From contig NC_092673.1 in the NCBI RefSeq assembly GCF_964355755.1, positions 27,903,001-27,967,000 on the forward strand: DNA of 64,000 nucleotides, read 5' to 3'. Below, piece after piece: positions 41,001-53,135 of the stretch. Under the pieces are notes generated by a model. It did no database searches. It was not told where the DNA came from and worked only from the letters and a program-made list of their open reading frames with translations. The stretch comes from Antedon mediterranea (Eukaryota; Echinodermata; Crinoidea; Comatulida; Antedonidae). The translations under genes were made by a program, and so were the position numbers. Numbering within the stretch: position 1 is the stretch's first letter; every line of letters starts with the position of its first letter.

Positions 41001-44000
41001 ACAACAGAGCCATCTACTACAGAACCATCAACAACAGAGCCCTCAACTACTGAACCATCAACGACAGAGCCCTCAACTACTGAGCCATCAACAACAGAGC
41101 CCTCAACAACAGAGCCCTCAACTACAGAGCCATCAACTACAGAGCCATCTACTACAGAGCCATCTACTACTGAACCATCTACTTCTGAACCATCAACAAC
41201 AGAGCCATCTACTACTGAACCATCTACTACTGAACCATCAACAACAGAGCCCTCAACTACTGAGCCATCAACTACAGAGCCCTCAACTACTGAGCCATCG
41301 ACCACAGAACCATCTACTACTGAACCATCAACGACAGAACCATCTACTACAGAACCATCAACGACAGAGCCCTCAACTACTGAACCATCTACTACTGAGC
41401 CATCAACTACTGAACCATCAACAACAGAGCCCTCAACCACAGAGCCGTCAACCACAGAGCCATCTACAACAGAGCCATCTACTACACAGCTATCGACTAC
41501 TGAACCCTCAACTACTGAACCATCTACTACTGAACCATCAACAACAGAACCCTCACCTACTGAGCCATCAACAACAGAGCCCTCAACTACGGAGCCATCA
41601 ACTACAGAGCCTTCAACAACAGAGCCATCAACCACAGAACCATCTACTACTGAACCATCGACAACAGAGCCATCTACTACAGAGCCATCGACTACCGAAC
41701 CCTCAACTACTGAACCATCTACTACTGAACCATCGACAACAGAGCCATCTACTACAGAACCATCAACAACAGAGCCCTCAACTACTGAACCATCAACGAC
41801 AGAGCCCTCAACTACTGAGCCATCAACAACAGAGCCCTCAACAACAGAGCCCTCAACTACAGAGCCATCAACTACAGAGCCATCTACTACAGAGCCATCT
41901 ACTACTGAACCATCTACTACTGAACCATCAACAACAGAGCCATCTACTACTGAACCATCTACTACTGAACCATCAACAACAGAGCCCTCAACTACTGAGC
42001 CATCAACAACAGAGCCCTCAACTACTGAGCCATCAACTACAGAGCCCTCAACTACTGAGCCATCGACCACAGAACCATCTACTACTGAACCATCAACGAC
42101 AGAACCATCTACTACAGAACCATCAACGACAGAGCCCTCAACTACTGAACCATCTACTACTGAGCCATCAACTACTGAACCATCAACAACAGAGCCCTCA
42201 ACCACAGAGCCGTCAACCACAGAGCCATCAACAACAGAGCCATCTACTACACAGCCATCGACTACTGAACCCTCAACTACTGAACCATCTACTACTGAAC
42301 CATCAACAACAGAGCCCTCAACTACTGAACCATCAACAACAGAGCTCTCAACTACTGAGCCATCAACTACAGAGCCCTCAACTACTGAGCCATCAACCAC
42401 AGAACCATCTACTACTGAACCATCAACGACAGAGCCCTCAACTACTGAGCCATCTACTACTGAACCATCAACAACCGAGCCCTCAACTACTGAGCCATCA
42501 ACTACAGAGCCCTCAACCACAGAGCCATCGACTACTGAGCCTTCAACTACAGAGCCCTCAACTACTGAGCCATCAACCACAGAACCATCGACTACTGAAC
42601 CATCGACAACAGAGCCATCTACTACAGAACCATCGACTACTGAACCATCTACTACTGAACCCTCAACTACTGAACCATCTACTACTGAACCCTCAACTAC
42701 TGAACCCTCAACTACTGAACCATCTACTACAGAACCATCAACAACAGAACCCTCAACTACTGAGCCATCAACAACAGAGCCCTCAACTACTGAGCCATCA
42801 ACTACAGAGCCCTCAACCACAGAGCCATCAACCACAGAACCATCTACTACTGAACCATTGACAACAGAGCCATCTACTACAGAGCCATCGACTACTGAAC
42901 CCTCAACTACTGAACCATCTACTACTGAACCATCGACAACAGAGCCCTCTACTACAGAACCATCAACAACAGAGCCCTCAACTATTGAACCATCAACAAC
43001 AGAGCCCTCAACTACTGAACCATCAACGACAGAGCCCTCAACTACTGAACCATCAACTACAGAGCCATCAACTACAGAGCCATCTACTACAGAGCCATCT
43101 ACTACTGAACCATCTACTACTGAACCATCAACAACAGAGCCATCTACTACTGAACCATCTACTACTGAACCATCAACAACAGAGCCCTCAACTACTGAAC
43201 CATCAACAACAGAGCCCTCAACTACTGAACCATCAACAACAGAGCCCTCAACTACTGAGCCATCAACTACAGAGCCCTCAACTACTGAGCCATCAACCAC
43301 AGAACCATCTACTACTGAACCATCAACGACAGAGCCCTCAACTACTGAGCCATCTACTACTGAACCATCAACAACAGAGCCCTCAACTACTGAACCATCA
43401 ACTACAGAGCCCTCAACCACAGAGCCATCGACTACTAAGCCTTCAACTACAGAGCCCTCAACTACTGAGCCATCAACCACAGAACCATCAACTACTGAAC
43501 CATCGACAACAGAGCCATCTACTACAGAGCCATTGACTACTGAACCATCTACTACTGAACCATCAACAACAGAACCCTCAACTACTGAGCCATCAACAAC
43601 AGAGCCCTCAACTACGGAGCCATCAACTACAGAGCCTTCAACCACAGAGCCATCAACCACAGAACCATCTACTACTGAACCATCGACAACAGAGCCATCT
43701 ACTACAGAGCCATCGACTACCGAACCCTCAACTACTGAACCATCTACTACTGAACCATCGACAACAGAGCCATCTACTACAGAACCTTCAACAACAGAGC
43801 CCTCAACTACTGAACCATCAACGACAGAGCCCTCAACTACTGAGCCATCAACAACAGAGCCCTCAACAACAGAGCCATCTACTACAGAGCCATCTACTAC
43901 TGAACCATCTACTACTGAACCATCAACAACAGAGCCATCTACTACTGAACCATCTACTACTGAACCATCAACAACAGAGCCCTCAACTACTGAGCCATTA

Positions 44001-47000
44001 ACAACAGAGCCCTCAACTACTGAGCCATCAACTACAGAGCCCTCAACTACTGAGCCATCGACCACAGAACCATCTACTACTGAACCATCAACGACAGAAC
44101 CATCTACTACAGAACCATCAACGACAGAGCCCTCAACTACTGAACCATCTACTACTGAGCCATCAACTACTGAACCATCAACAACAGAGCCCTCAACCAC
44201 AGAGCCGTCAACCACAGAGCCATCAACAACCGAGCTATCTACTACACAGCCATCGACTACTGAACCCTCAACTACTGAACCATCTACTACTGAACCATCA
44301 ACAACAGAGCCCTCAACTACTGAACCATCAACAACAGAGCTCTCAACTACTGAGCCATCAACTACAGAGCCCTCAACTACTGAGCCATCAACCACAGAAC
44401 CATCTACTACTGAACCATCAACGACAGAGCCCTCAACTACTGAGCCATCTACTACTGAACCATCAACAACCGAGCCCTCAACTACTGAGCCATCAACTAC
44501 AGAGCCCTCAACCACAGAGCCATCGACTACTGAGCCTTCAACTACAGAGCCCTCAACTACTGAGCCATCAACCACAGAACCATCGACTACTGAACCATCG
44601 ACAACAGAGCCATCTACTACAGAACCATCGACTACTGAACCATCTACTACTGAACCCTCAACTACTGAACCATCTACTACAGAACCATCAACAACAGAAC
44701 CCTCAACTACTGAGCCATCAACAACAGAGCCCTCAACTACTGAGCCATCAACAACAGAGCCCTCAACTACTGAGCCATCAACTACAGAGCCCTCAACTAC
44801 TGAGCCATCGACCACAGAACCATCTACTACTGAACCATCAACAACAGAACCATCTACTACAGAACCATCAACGACAGAGCCCTCAACTACTGAACCATCT
44901 ACTACTGAGCCATCAACTACTGAACCATCAACAACAGAGCCCTCAACCACAGAGCCGTCAACCACAGAGCCATCAACAACAGAGCCATCTACTACACAGC
45001 CATCGACTACTGAACCCTCAACTACTGAACCATCTACTACTGAACCATCAACAACAGAGCCCTCAACTACTGAACCATCAACAACAGAGCTCTCAACTAC
45101 TGAGCCATCAACTACAGAGCCCTCAACTACTGAGCCATCAATCACAGAACCATCTACTACTGAACCATCAACGACAGAGCCCTCAACTACTGAGCCATCT
45201 ACTACTGAACCATCAACAACCGAGCCCTCAACTACTGAGCCATCAACTACAGAGCCCTCAACCACAGAGCCATCGACTACTGAGCCTTCAACTACAGAGC
45301 CCTCAACTACTGAGCCATCAACCACAGAACCATCGACTACTGAACCATCGACAACAGAGCCATCTACTACAGAACCATCGACTACTGAACCCTCAACTAC
45401 TGAACCATCTACTACTGAACCCTCAACTACTGAGCCATCAACCACAGAACCATCGACTACTGAACCATCGACAACAGAGCCATCTACTACAGAACCATCG
45501 ACTACTGAACCATCTACTACTGAACCCTCAACTACTGAACCATCTACTACTGAACCCTCAACTACTGAACCCTCAACTACTGAACCATCTACTACAGAAC
45601 CATCAACAACAGAACCCTCAACTACTGAGCCATCAACAACAGAGCCCTCAACTACTGAGCCATCAACTACAGAGCCCTCAACCACAGAGCCATCAACCAC
45701 AGAACCATCTACTACTGAACCATCGACAACAGAGCCATCTACTACAGAGCCATCGACTACTGAACCCTCAACTACTGAACCATCTACTACTGAACCATCG
45801 ACAACAGAGCCCTCTACTACAGAACCATCAACAACAGAGCCCTCAACTACTGAACCATTAACAACAGAGCCCTCAACTACAGAGCCATCAACTACAGAGC
45901 CATCTACTACAGAGCCATCTACTACTGAACCATCTACTACTGAACCATCAACAACAGAGCCATCTACTACTGAACCATCTACTACTGAACCATCAACAAC
46001 AGAGCCCTCAACTACTGAGCCATCAACAACAGAGCCCTCAACTACAGAGCCATCAACTACAGAGCCCTCAACCACTGAGCCCTCGACCACAGAACCATCT
46101 ACTACTGAACCATCAACGACAGAACCATCTAATACAGAACCATCAACGACAGAGCCCTCAACTACTGAACCATCTACTACTGAGCCATCAACTACTGAAC
46201 CCTCAACAACAGAGCCCTCAACCACAGAGCCCTCAACCACAGAGCCATCAACAACAGAGCCATCTACTACACAGCCATCGACTACTGAACCCTCAACTAC
46301 TGAACCATCTACTACTGAACCATCAACAACAGAGCCCTCAACTACTGAACCATCAACAACAGAGCTCTCAACTACTGAGCCATCAACTACAGAGCCCTCA
46401 ACTACTAAGCCATCAACAACAGAACCATCTACTACTGAACCATCAACGACAGAGCCCTCAACTACTGAGCCATCTACTACTGAACCATCAACAACCGACC
46501 CCTCAACTACAGAGCCCTCAACCACAGAGCCATCGACTACTGAGCCTTCAACTACAGAGCCCTCAACTACTGAGCCATCAACCACAGAACCATCGACTAC
46601 TGAACCATCGACAACAGAGCCATCTACTACAGAACCATCGACTACTGAACCATCTACTACTGAACCCTCAACTACTGAACCATCTACTACTGAACCCTCA
46701 ACTACTGAACCCTCAACTACTGAACCCTCAACTACTGAACCATCTACTACAGAACCATCAACAACAGAACCCTCAACTACTGAGCCATCAACAACAGAGC
46801 CCTCAACTACTGAGCCATCAACTACAGAGCCTTCATCCACAGAGCCATCAACCACAGAACTATCTACTACTGAACCATCGACAACAGAGCCATCTACTAC
46901 AGAGTCATCGACTACTGAACCCTCAACTACTGAACCATCTACTACTGAACCATCGACAACAGAGCCATCTACTACAGAACCATCTACTACAGAACCATCA

Positions 47001-50000
47001 ACAACAGAGCCCTCAACTACTGAACCATCAACAACAGAGCCCTCAACTACTGAACCATCAACGACAGAGCCCTCAACTACAGAGCCATCAACTACAGAGC
47101 CATCAACTACAGAGCCATCTACTACTGAACCATCAACTACAGAGCCCTCAACCACAGAGCCATCGACTACTGAGCCTTCAACTACAGAGCCCTCAACTAC
47201 TGAGCCATCGACCACTGAACCATCGACTACTGAACCATCGACAACAGAGCCATCTACTACAGAACCATCGACTACTGAACCATCTACTACTGAACCCTCA
47301 ACTACTGAACCATCTACTACTGAACCCTCAACTACTGAACCCTCAACTACTGAACCATCTACTACAGAACCATCAACAACAGAACCCTCAACTACTGAGC
47401 CATCAACAACAGAGCCCTCAACTACTGAGCCATCAACTACAGAGCCCTCAACCACAGAGCCATCAACCACAGAACCATCTACTACTGAACCATCGACAAC
47501 AGAGCCATCTACTACAGAGCCATCGACTACCGAACCCTCAACTACTGAACCATCTACTACTGAACCATCGACAACAGAGCCCTCTACTACAGAACCATCA
47601 ACAACAGAGCCCTCAACTACTGAACCATCAACAACAGAGCCCTCAACTACAGAGCCATCAACTACAGAGCCATCTACTACAGAGCCATCTACTACTGAAC
47701 CATCTACTACTGAACCATCAACAACAGAGCCATCTACTACTGAACCATCAACAACAGAGCCCTCAACCACTGAGCCATCAACAACAGAGCCCTCAACCAC
47801 TGAGCCCTCGACTACAGAGCCCTCAACCACTGAGCCCTCGACCACAGAACCATCTACTACTGAACCATCAACGACAGAACCATCTACTACAGAACCATCT
47901 ACTACTGAGCCATCAACTACTGAACCCTCAACAACAGAGCCCTCAACCACAGAGCCCTCAACCACAGAGCCATCAACAACAGAGCCATCTACTACACAGC
48001 CATCGACTACTGAACCCTCAACTACTGAACCATCTACTACTGAACCATCAACAACAGAGCCCTCAACTACTGAACCATCAACAACAGAGCTCTCAACTAC
48101 TGAGCCATCAACTACAGAGCCCTCAACTACTAAGCCATCAACAACAGAACCATCTACTACTGAACCATCAACGACAGAGCCCTCAACTACTGAGCCATCT
48201 ACTACTGAACCATCAACAACCGACCCCTCAACTACAGAGCCCTCAACCACAGAGCCATCGACTACTGAGCCTTCAAATACAGAGCCCTCAACTACTGAGC
48301 CCTCAACCACAGAGCCCTCAACCACAGAGCCATCAACAACAGAGCCATCTACTACACAGCCATCTACTACTGAACCCTCAACTACTGAACCATCTACTAC
48401 TGAACCCTCAACTACTGAACCCTCAACTACTGAACCCTCAACTACTGAACCATCTACTACAGAACCATCAACAACAGAACCCTCAACTACTGAGCCATCA
48501 ACAACAGAGCCCTCAACTACTGAGCCATCAACTACAGAGCCCTCATCCACAGAGCCATCAACCACAGAATTATCTACTACTGAACCATCGACAACAGAGC
48601 CATCTACTACAGAGTCATCGACTACTGAACCCTCAACTACTGAACCATCTACTACTGAACCATCGACAACGGAGCCATCTACTACAGAACCATCAACAAC
48701 AGAGCCCTCAACTACTGAACCATCAACAACAGAGCCCTCAACTACTGAACCATCAACGACAGAGCCCTCAACTACTGAACCATCTACTACTGAGCCATCA
48801 ACTACAGAGCCATCTACTACTGAACCATCTACTACTGAACCATCAACAACAGAGCCATCTACTACTGAACCATCTACTACTGAACCATCTACTACTGAAC
48901 CATCAACGACAGAACCCTCAACTACAGAACCATCAACAACAGAGCCCTCAACTACTGAGCCATCAACCACTGAGCCCTCAACTACTGAGCCATTAACTAC
49001 AGAGCCCTCAACCACAGAGCCATCAACCACAGAACCATCTACTACTGAACCATCGACAACAGAGCCATCTACTACAGAGCCATTGACTACTGAACCCTCC
49101 ACTACTGAACCATCTACTACTGAACCATCAACAACAGAGCCCTCAACTACTGAGCCATCAACAACAGAGCCCTCAACTACTGAGCCATCAACTACAGAAC
49201 CATCTACTACTGAGCAATCAACCACAGAGCCATCAACTACTGAACCATCAACAACAGAGCCCTCAACTACTGAGCCATCAACTACAGAACCATCTACTAC
49301 TGAGCAATCAACCACAGAGCCATCTACTACTGAACCATCAACCACAGAGCCATCTACTACTGAACCATCTACTACTGAACCATCAACAACAGAGCCTTCA
49401 ACTACTGAGCCATCAACAACAGAGCCCTCAACTACTGAGCCATCAACCACTGAGCCCTCAACTACTGAGCCCTCAACTACTGAGCCATCAACTACAGAGC
49501 CCTCAACCACAGAGCCATCAACCACAGAACCATCTACTACTGAACCATCGACAACAAAGCCATCTACTACAGAGCCATCGACTATTGAACCATCTACTAC
49601 TGAACCATTGACAACAGAGCTATCTACTACAGAGCCCTCAACTACTGAGCCATCAACTACTGAGCCATCAACCACAGAGCCATCTACTACAGAGCCATCG
49701 ACTACTGAACCCTCAACTACTGAACCATCTACTACTGAACCATCAACAACAGAGCCCTCAACTACAGAACCATCTACTACTGAACCATCTACTACAGAAC
49801 CGTCTACTACAGAGCCCTCAACTACAAAGTCATCAACTACAGAGCCCTCAACCACAGAGCCATCGACTACTGAACCCTCAACTACTGAACCATCAACGAC
49901 AGAACCATCTACTACTGAACCATCTACTACAGAGCCCTCAACTACAGAACCCTTTACTACTGAGCCATCGACGACAGAGCCCTCGACTACTGAGCCATCA

Positions 50001-50073
50001 ACTACAGAGCATTTAACTACTGAACCATCAACTACTGAACCATCTACTACTGAACCTTCAACTACAGAGTCGG
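32062..50073 (+). CDS. Giant mucin-like gene, 18,012-bp exon of PSTTE repeats
   Basis: This is one uninterrupted exon of 6,004 codons. The acceptor is TTTTTAAG|TT and the donor is TCGG|GTAAG at 50074; both are phase 1, so the exon is symmetric. The first codons read V-E-P-Q-T-T-T-M, then about 1,200 pentapeptides Pro-Ser-Thr-Thr-Glu, ending T-T-E-S. Substitutions are scattered and few (P to L, I, Q or H; E to D, Q or K; T to N, S or P). I see no Cys or Trp and very few Lys or Arg. Three of every five residues are O-glycosylation candidates next to Pro, as in PTS domains of mucins, with one Glu per repeat making it strongly acidic. I infer a secreted or membrane-tethered mucin-like glycoprotein; neighbouring domains that would decide this are not in the window. 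The real start lies upstream; ATG at 32082 is internal. Confidence 0.85.
32146..42360 (+). repeat. 5,280-bp near-identical tandem duplication within the giant exon
   Basis: Sequence from about 32146 to 37425 recurs at a constant offset of 5,280 bp (352 units of 15 bp), from 37426 onward. Rare landmarks repeat in order: CCACAGCGCCATCGACGAC (32273/37553), the TGAAACATCT Thr variant (32936/38216), TGAACACTCAACTAC (34347/39627) and ACACAGCTATCG (36206/41486). By eye I count about six single-base differences over the first 4.1 kb. Copy 2 lacks 345 bp (23 units) corresponding to about 36256-36600. After that the offset is 4,935 bp until about 42360. Confidence 0.85.
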
Positions 50074-50338
50074 GTAAGACACTTTTTTTCAATATATACA
50101 TACAATTTATTTTCTTGAATTTGTAAAATAAGTTGTGGTATATATGTATATATTAATTTATTGTATGTATTAAACCACAACTTATTTACAAAATTCAAGA
50201 AAATTAATTTAAATTCATTCATTATATAGTGAATTATATAATGAATGTTCATGAGTTAAATGAGTAAAATATTTCATCAATTTAAATTGTCACTATTATT
50301 TAAAGAGGGGTTTAATAATAATATAAAAACATTTTTAG
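50074..50338 (+). other. Intron between repeat exons 1 and 2, with hairpins
   Basis: This is a 265-bp intron with GTAAGA donor and TTTTTAG acceptor. An inverted repeat of about 30-bp arms (TTTTCTTGAATTTG... at 50109-50139 and ...AAATTCAAGAAAA at 50174-50204) lies just after the donor. A second palindrome follows (CATTCATTATATA / TATATAATGAATG, about 50215-50246). The first 140 bp are almost the same as the sequence after the third exon (63483-63630), including the hairpin, so exon end and intron were duplicated together. Confidence 0.85.
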
Positions 50339-50725
50339 TTGAAACAACTGAACCAACTACAGAGCCTTCTACTACTGAGCCCTCAACTACTGAGCCATCT
50401 ACTATAGAGCCATCTACTACTGAGCCTTCTACTACAGAGCCCTCAACTACTAAGCCATCTACTACTGAGCCATCAACGACAGAGCCATCAACGACAGAGC
50501 CCTCAACTACTGAGCCATCAACGACAGAGCCATCAACTACTGAACCCTCAACTACTGAGCCATCTACTACAGAGCCATCTACTACTGAGCCTTCTACTAC
50601 TGAGCCATCAACTACTGAACCATCTACTACTGAACCATCAACGACAGAGCCCTCAACTACTGAACCATCTACTACAGAGCCATCTACTACTCAGCCATCC
50701 ACTACTCAACCATCAACAACAATGG
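50339..50725 (+). CDS. Mucin-like gene, short 387-bp repeat exon
   Basis: This exon has 129 codons, again symmetric phase 1. The acceptor ATTTTTAG|TT is followed by G-A-A-A-C-A, giving V-E-T-T-E-P, then about 24 PSTTE repeats. It ends PSTTQPSTTQPSTTM with donor ATGG|GTAAG at 50726. It has the same start sequence (TTGAAACAAC) as the third exon, and a donor flank (GTAAGAAACTTTTTTTTTC..TTTTCTTGAATTTGTAAA) related to the other two. It therefore belongs to the same module family but has not expanded. It could be skipped or included without changing frame. Confidence 0.85.
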
Positions 50726-51520
50726 GTAAGAAACTTTTTTTTTCGATATTTACATTTACATAAAATAAATTTTCTTGAATTTGTAAATATATGTTTGATG
50801 TATAATGAATGTTGATGAGTTGAATGGAGAACATATACTCATGAATTAAAATATTCAGTATTATTTAAAGAGACGTAATCGGGTTATATATGAAAGTCAA
50901 TTTATAATAAAATATTTTTTTCATTAAAAGAATGCAAAACATTCATCCTTTGTTTTATCATACATCTTACCTTTCTAAAGTAAATTTTATTCTTCTATCT
51001 TGAACGTATTCCAATGTCCAGCGTTCAATCGTGATCTATGTACCAGTACCATTCACACTTAAGCTACGGAAACAATTGATAGATATCTATTAAATTGAAG
51101 TGAAATATTTAATATTTGAAATAAATAATATGATTGGTGATTACGGCCATAAGTTTGTAACTCACAGACTCTTACACAAAGTAATCCTTAACGTTTAAAA
51201 GTCAAGGTGTTAAGACACAGCGATCTACATACCTTGTGTTTAAAACACTCTGATAGTCATCATGTCTAAGCAGATAGAACTATGTATACATTCATGAAAA
51301 ACGCATGAAAATTTAGAAATCCCTGTATAAAACATACATTTAATGTATATTTATTTCACTTCCAATCTGTTTTTTCCCGAGACATAAATCATGTTCACTC
51401 AATATCCTGCCTTTCACGAACCTGCAACTGACACGAACAAAAAAAACTATTTTAAAATGTTCTTCACTTTATACACATGGCCTTTAAACAAAACATACAG
51501 TAGTGACATACTGTGAATGT

Positions 51521-51614
51521 ATCATGTGAACTCACATGTTGTGAAGAAATCATGTGAACTCACATATTGTGAAGAAATCATGTGAACTCACATGTTGTGA
51601 AGAAATCGTGTGCT
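51521..51614. repeat. 28-bp tandem repeat, about 3.4 units
   Basis: Units start at 51521, 51549, 51577 and 51605, with consensus ATCATGTGAACTCACATG plus TTGTGAAGAA. Each unit contains the imperfect palindrome CATGTGAACTCACATG, so the array can form small stem-loops. Confidence 0.9.
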
Positions 51615-52305
51615 CACTTGTATTATTATAGTGCTGTAAATTAAATAAAGATTAAGAAATATCATATAGTATCTATAATCAATGTGCAATACATTCCTTT
51701 TTCTATTTCTAATTATAATTTCTTTTTCTAATAATGACATTTATCGAGTTCCTCTAACCCTTACCTTATTTACACATTTTTATAATCACAAAAGAAATGA
51801 TAAATTTGTTAGATTTAAAAAAAAACTACATAAAAGAAAATCTACATATCTTAATTTTTTTAAGTTGGTAATATATTATGTATAAATCTATTGTGCCATG
51901 GTCTCTGCTATTATGTGGATTTATCTAGTATTATCCGGGAGTCTCCTTCCTATTTAGTATTATCCTTATCCTTCCTATGCATTTCAGTAAACTCAATAAT
52001 TAATAAGCCTAGAGTTGCAAATTCATGAAAACAATGTAATTTGTAAATGACCGAGTTATCAAATTTCGGTAGAAAAAGTTACACCTTTTTTGCCAATTTC
52101 TAATTTACGAACATTGAAAGTGTACATTAAGTAATGTTGTACCTTCGTAAACCTTTAACTGTTATGTTTATTCTTATATGAACTCACTGCTTGTTTGAGC
52201 CAGTACTTAATGGGCTTATTATTTTATTATTATTCCAAAAACTTATGTGTCTACTGGTTCATTCCTTTGAGAACATTGTGTGCACAGCGCCATGAGCAAT
52301 GAATG

Positions 52306-52352
52306 TTGGAATGGCGCTATATAAATCGAACGATTGATCGATTGATTGGTTG
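52306..52352 (+). mobile_element. 3' tail of a truncated LINE or related SINE
   Basis: The sequence GGAATGGCGCTATATAAATC followed by GATTGATCGATTGATTGG is the same tail as the LINE remnant at 5155-5395 (there on the minus strand), ending in short CGATTGAT repeats. The preceding 60 bp have no clear coding content. Confidence 0.55.
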
Positions 52353-52725
52353 TACACTGCCCATTTAGATCACGTCTTATTATAACATTATGTAATATTT
52401 AACAATAGAACTAGTTTTTAATTTTGTACCACTATTTCTCAGTATACATTTTCTTTCTTAAAATTCTAAATTAGGATTGGTTCTTTGATAGTACTTAGTA
52501 TTCTGTTTGGTATTTATAGTAAATAAGTATTTTACAAAGAAATAACAACACTTTGCGCTGCACTTCAGTAAATAAGTTTTGCTACACTTTTTACCATTTC
52601 TTTACATACATGACTACATTTTCTGATGTTCATTAATGTCTCCAAAAAAAGTAATTTAATTTTCATCAAGCCTTCTTTGTAAGTGAATTGCTATCACGTA
52701 CCATCAAGTATTGTAACATTTTTAC

Positions 52726-52983
52726 TGCAACAACTAGAGATCCATCAAATACTATCATCATCTACCGAATCTTCTGCTGCTAAACCTTCAACTATAAACC
52801 TATTTTAAATCCAGAAACTCTACTTGAAATTCATCAGAAAATTATAACAAGTTGTCTACAACATTCATTGAAGATAAATCCAGGCAATCAACAAAAAAAG
52901 CATTATCAACTGATTCATTTCAGACATCAACTACAGAGCTTATTGAATTAGAAAAAAATGACTACAAAGCCATCAAAAACTAA
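52726..52983 (+). pseudogene. Decayed relic of a repeat exon
   Basis: Scattered fragments retain the 15-bp repeat pattern with frameshifts and stops. Examples are CAACTAGAGATCCATCAAAT, ATCTACCGAATCTTCTGCTG, AAACCTTCAACTATAAACC and, near 52924, ACATCAACTACAGAGCTTATTG. The last piece reads T-S-T-T-E-L-I-E-L-E before TAA at 52981. It lies inside the intron upstream of exon 3, has no usable acceptor or donor with open frame, and is best read as an exon that stopped being maintained. Confidence 0.6.
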
Positions 52984-53135
52984 GTTGTTTCTTTGTGATT
53001 TCATTTATTTATGCTTAGTTTTTCTACTACATTTTTTAGAAAACATATATTTTAACTTGTGTATAAAGAGAAAACATAATTAAATTAATAAATATATATA
53101 TATATATATACATATAAACATATAAACATCTTTAG

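Larger units (their letters stand above)
50726..52725 (+). other. Long intron between repeat exons 2 and 3 (first part)
   Basis: This is non-coding. Its first 200 bp resemble the intron after exon 1 in diverged form, with TATAATGAATGTTGATGAGTT and TATTATTTAAAGAG shared. Further on it contains the 28-bp tandem repeat and a LINE-like tail, listed separately. The 67-codon frame at 51682-51885 is AT-rich, basic and without recognisable features, so I do not call it. Confidence 0.6.

Noticed and set aside
32069-50101. 6,010-codon antisense reading frame (GSVVD/E repeats)
   Set aside because: The 15-bp unit happens to lack stops in this antisense register because wobble positions pair with wobble positions. 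Asp/Glu alternate randomly, there is no start or splice context, and the plus strand has consistent splice sites.
50058-50252. 64-codon minus-strand frame over the intron hairpin
   Set aside because: It arises from the AT-rich inverted repeat and has no features of a gene.
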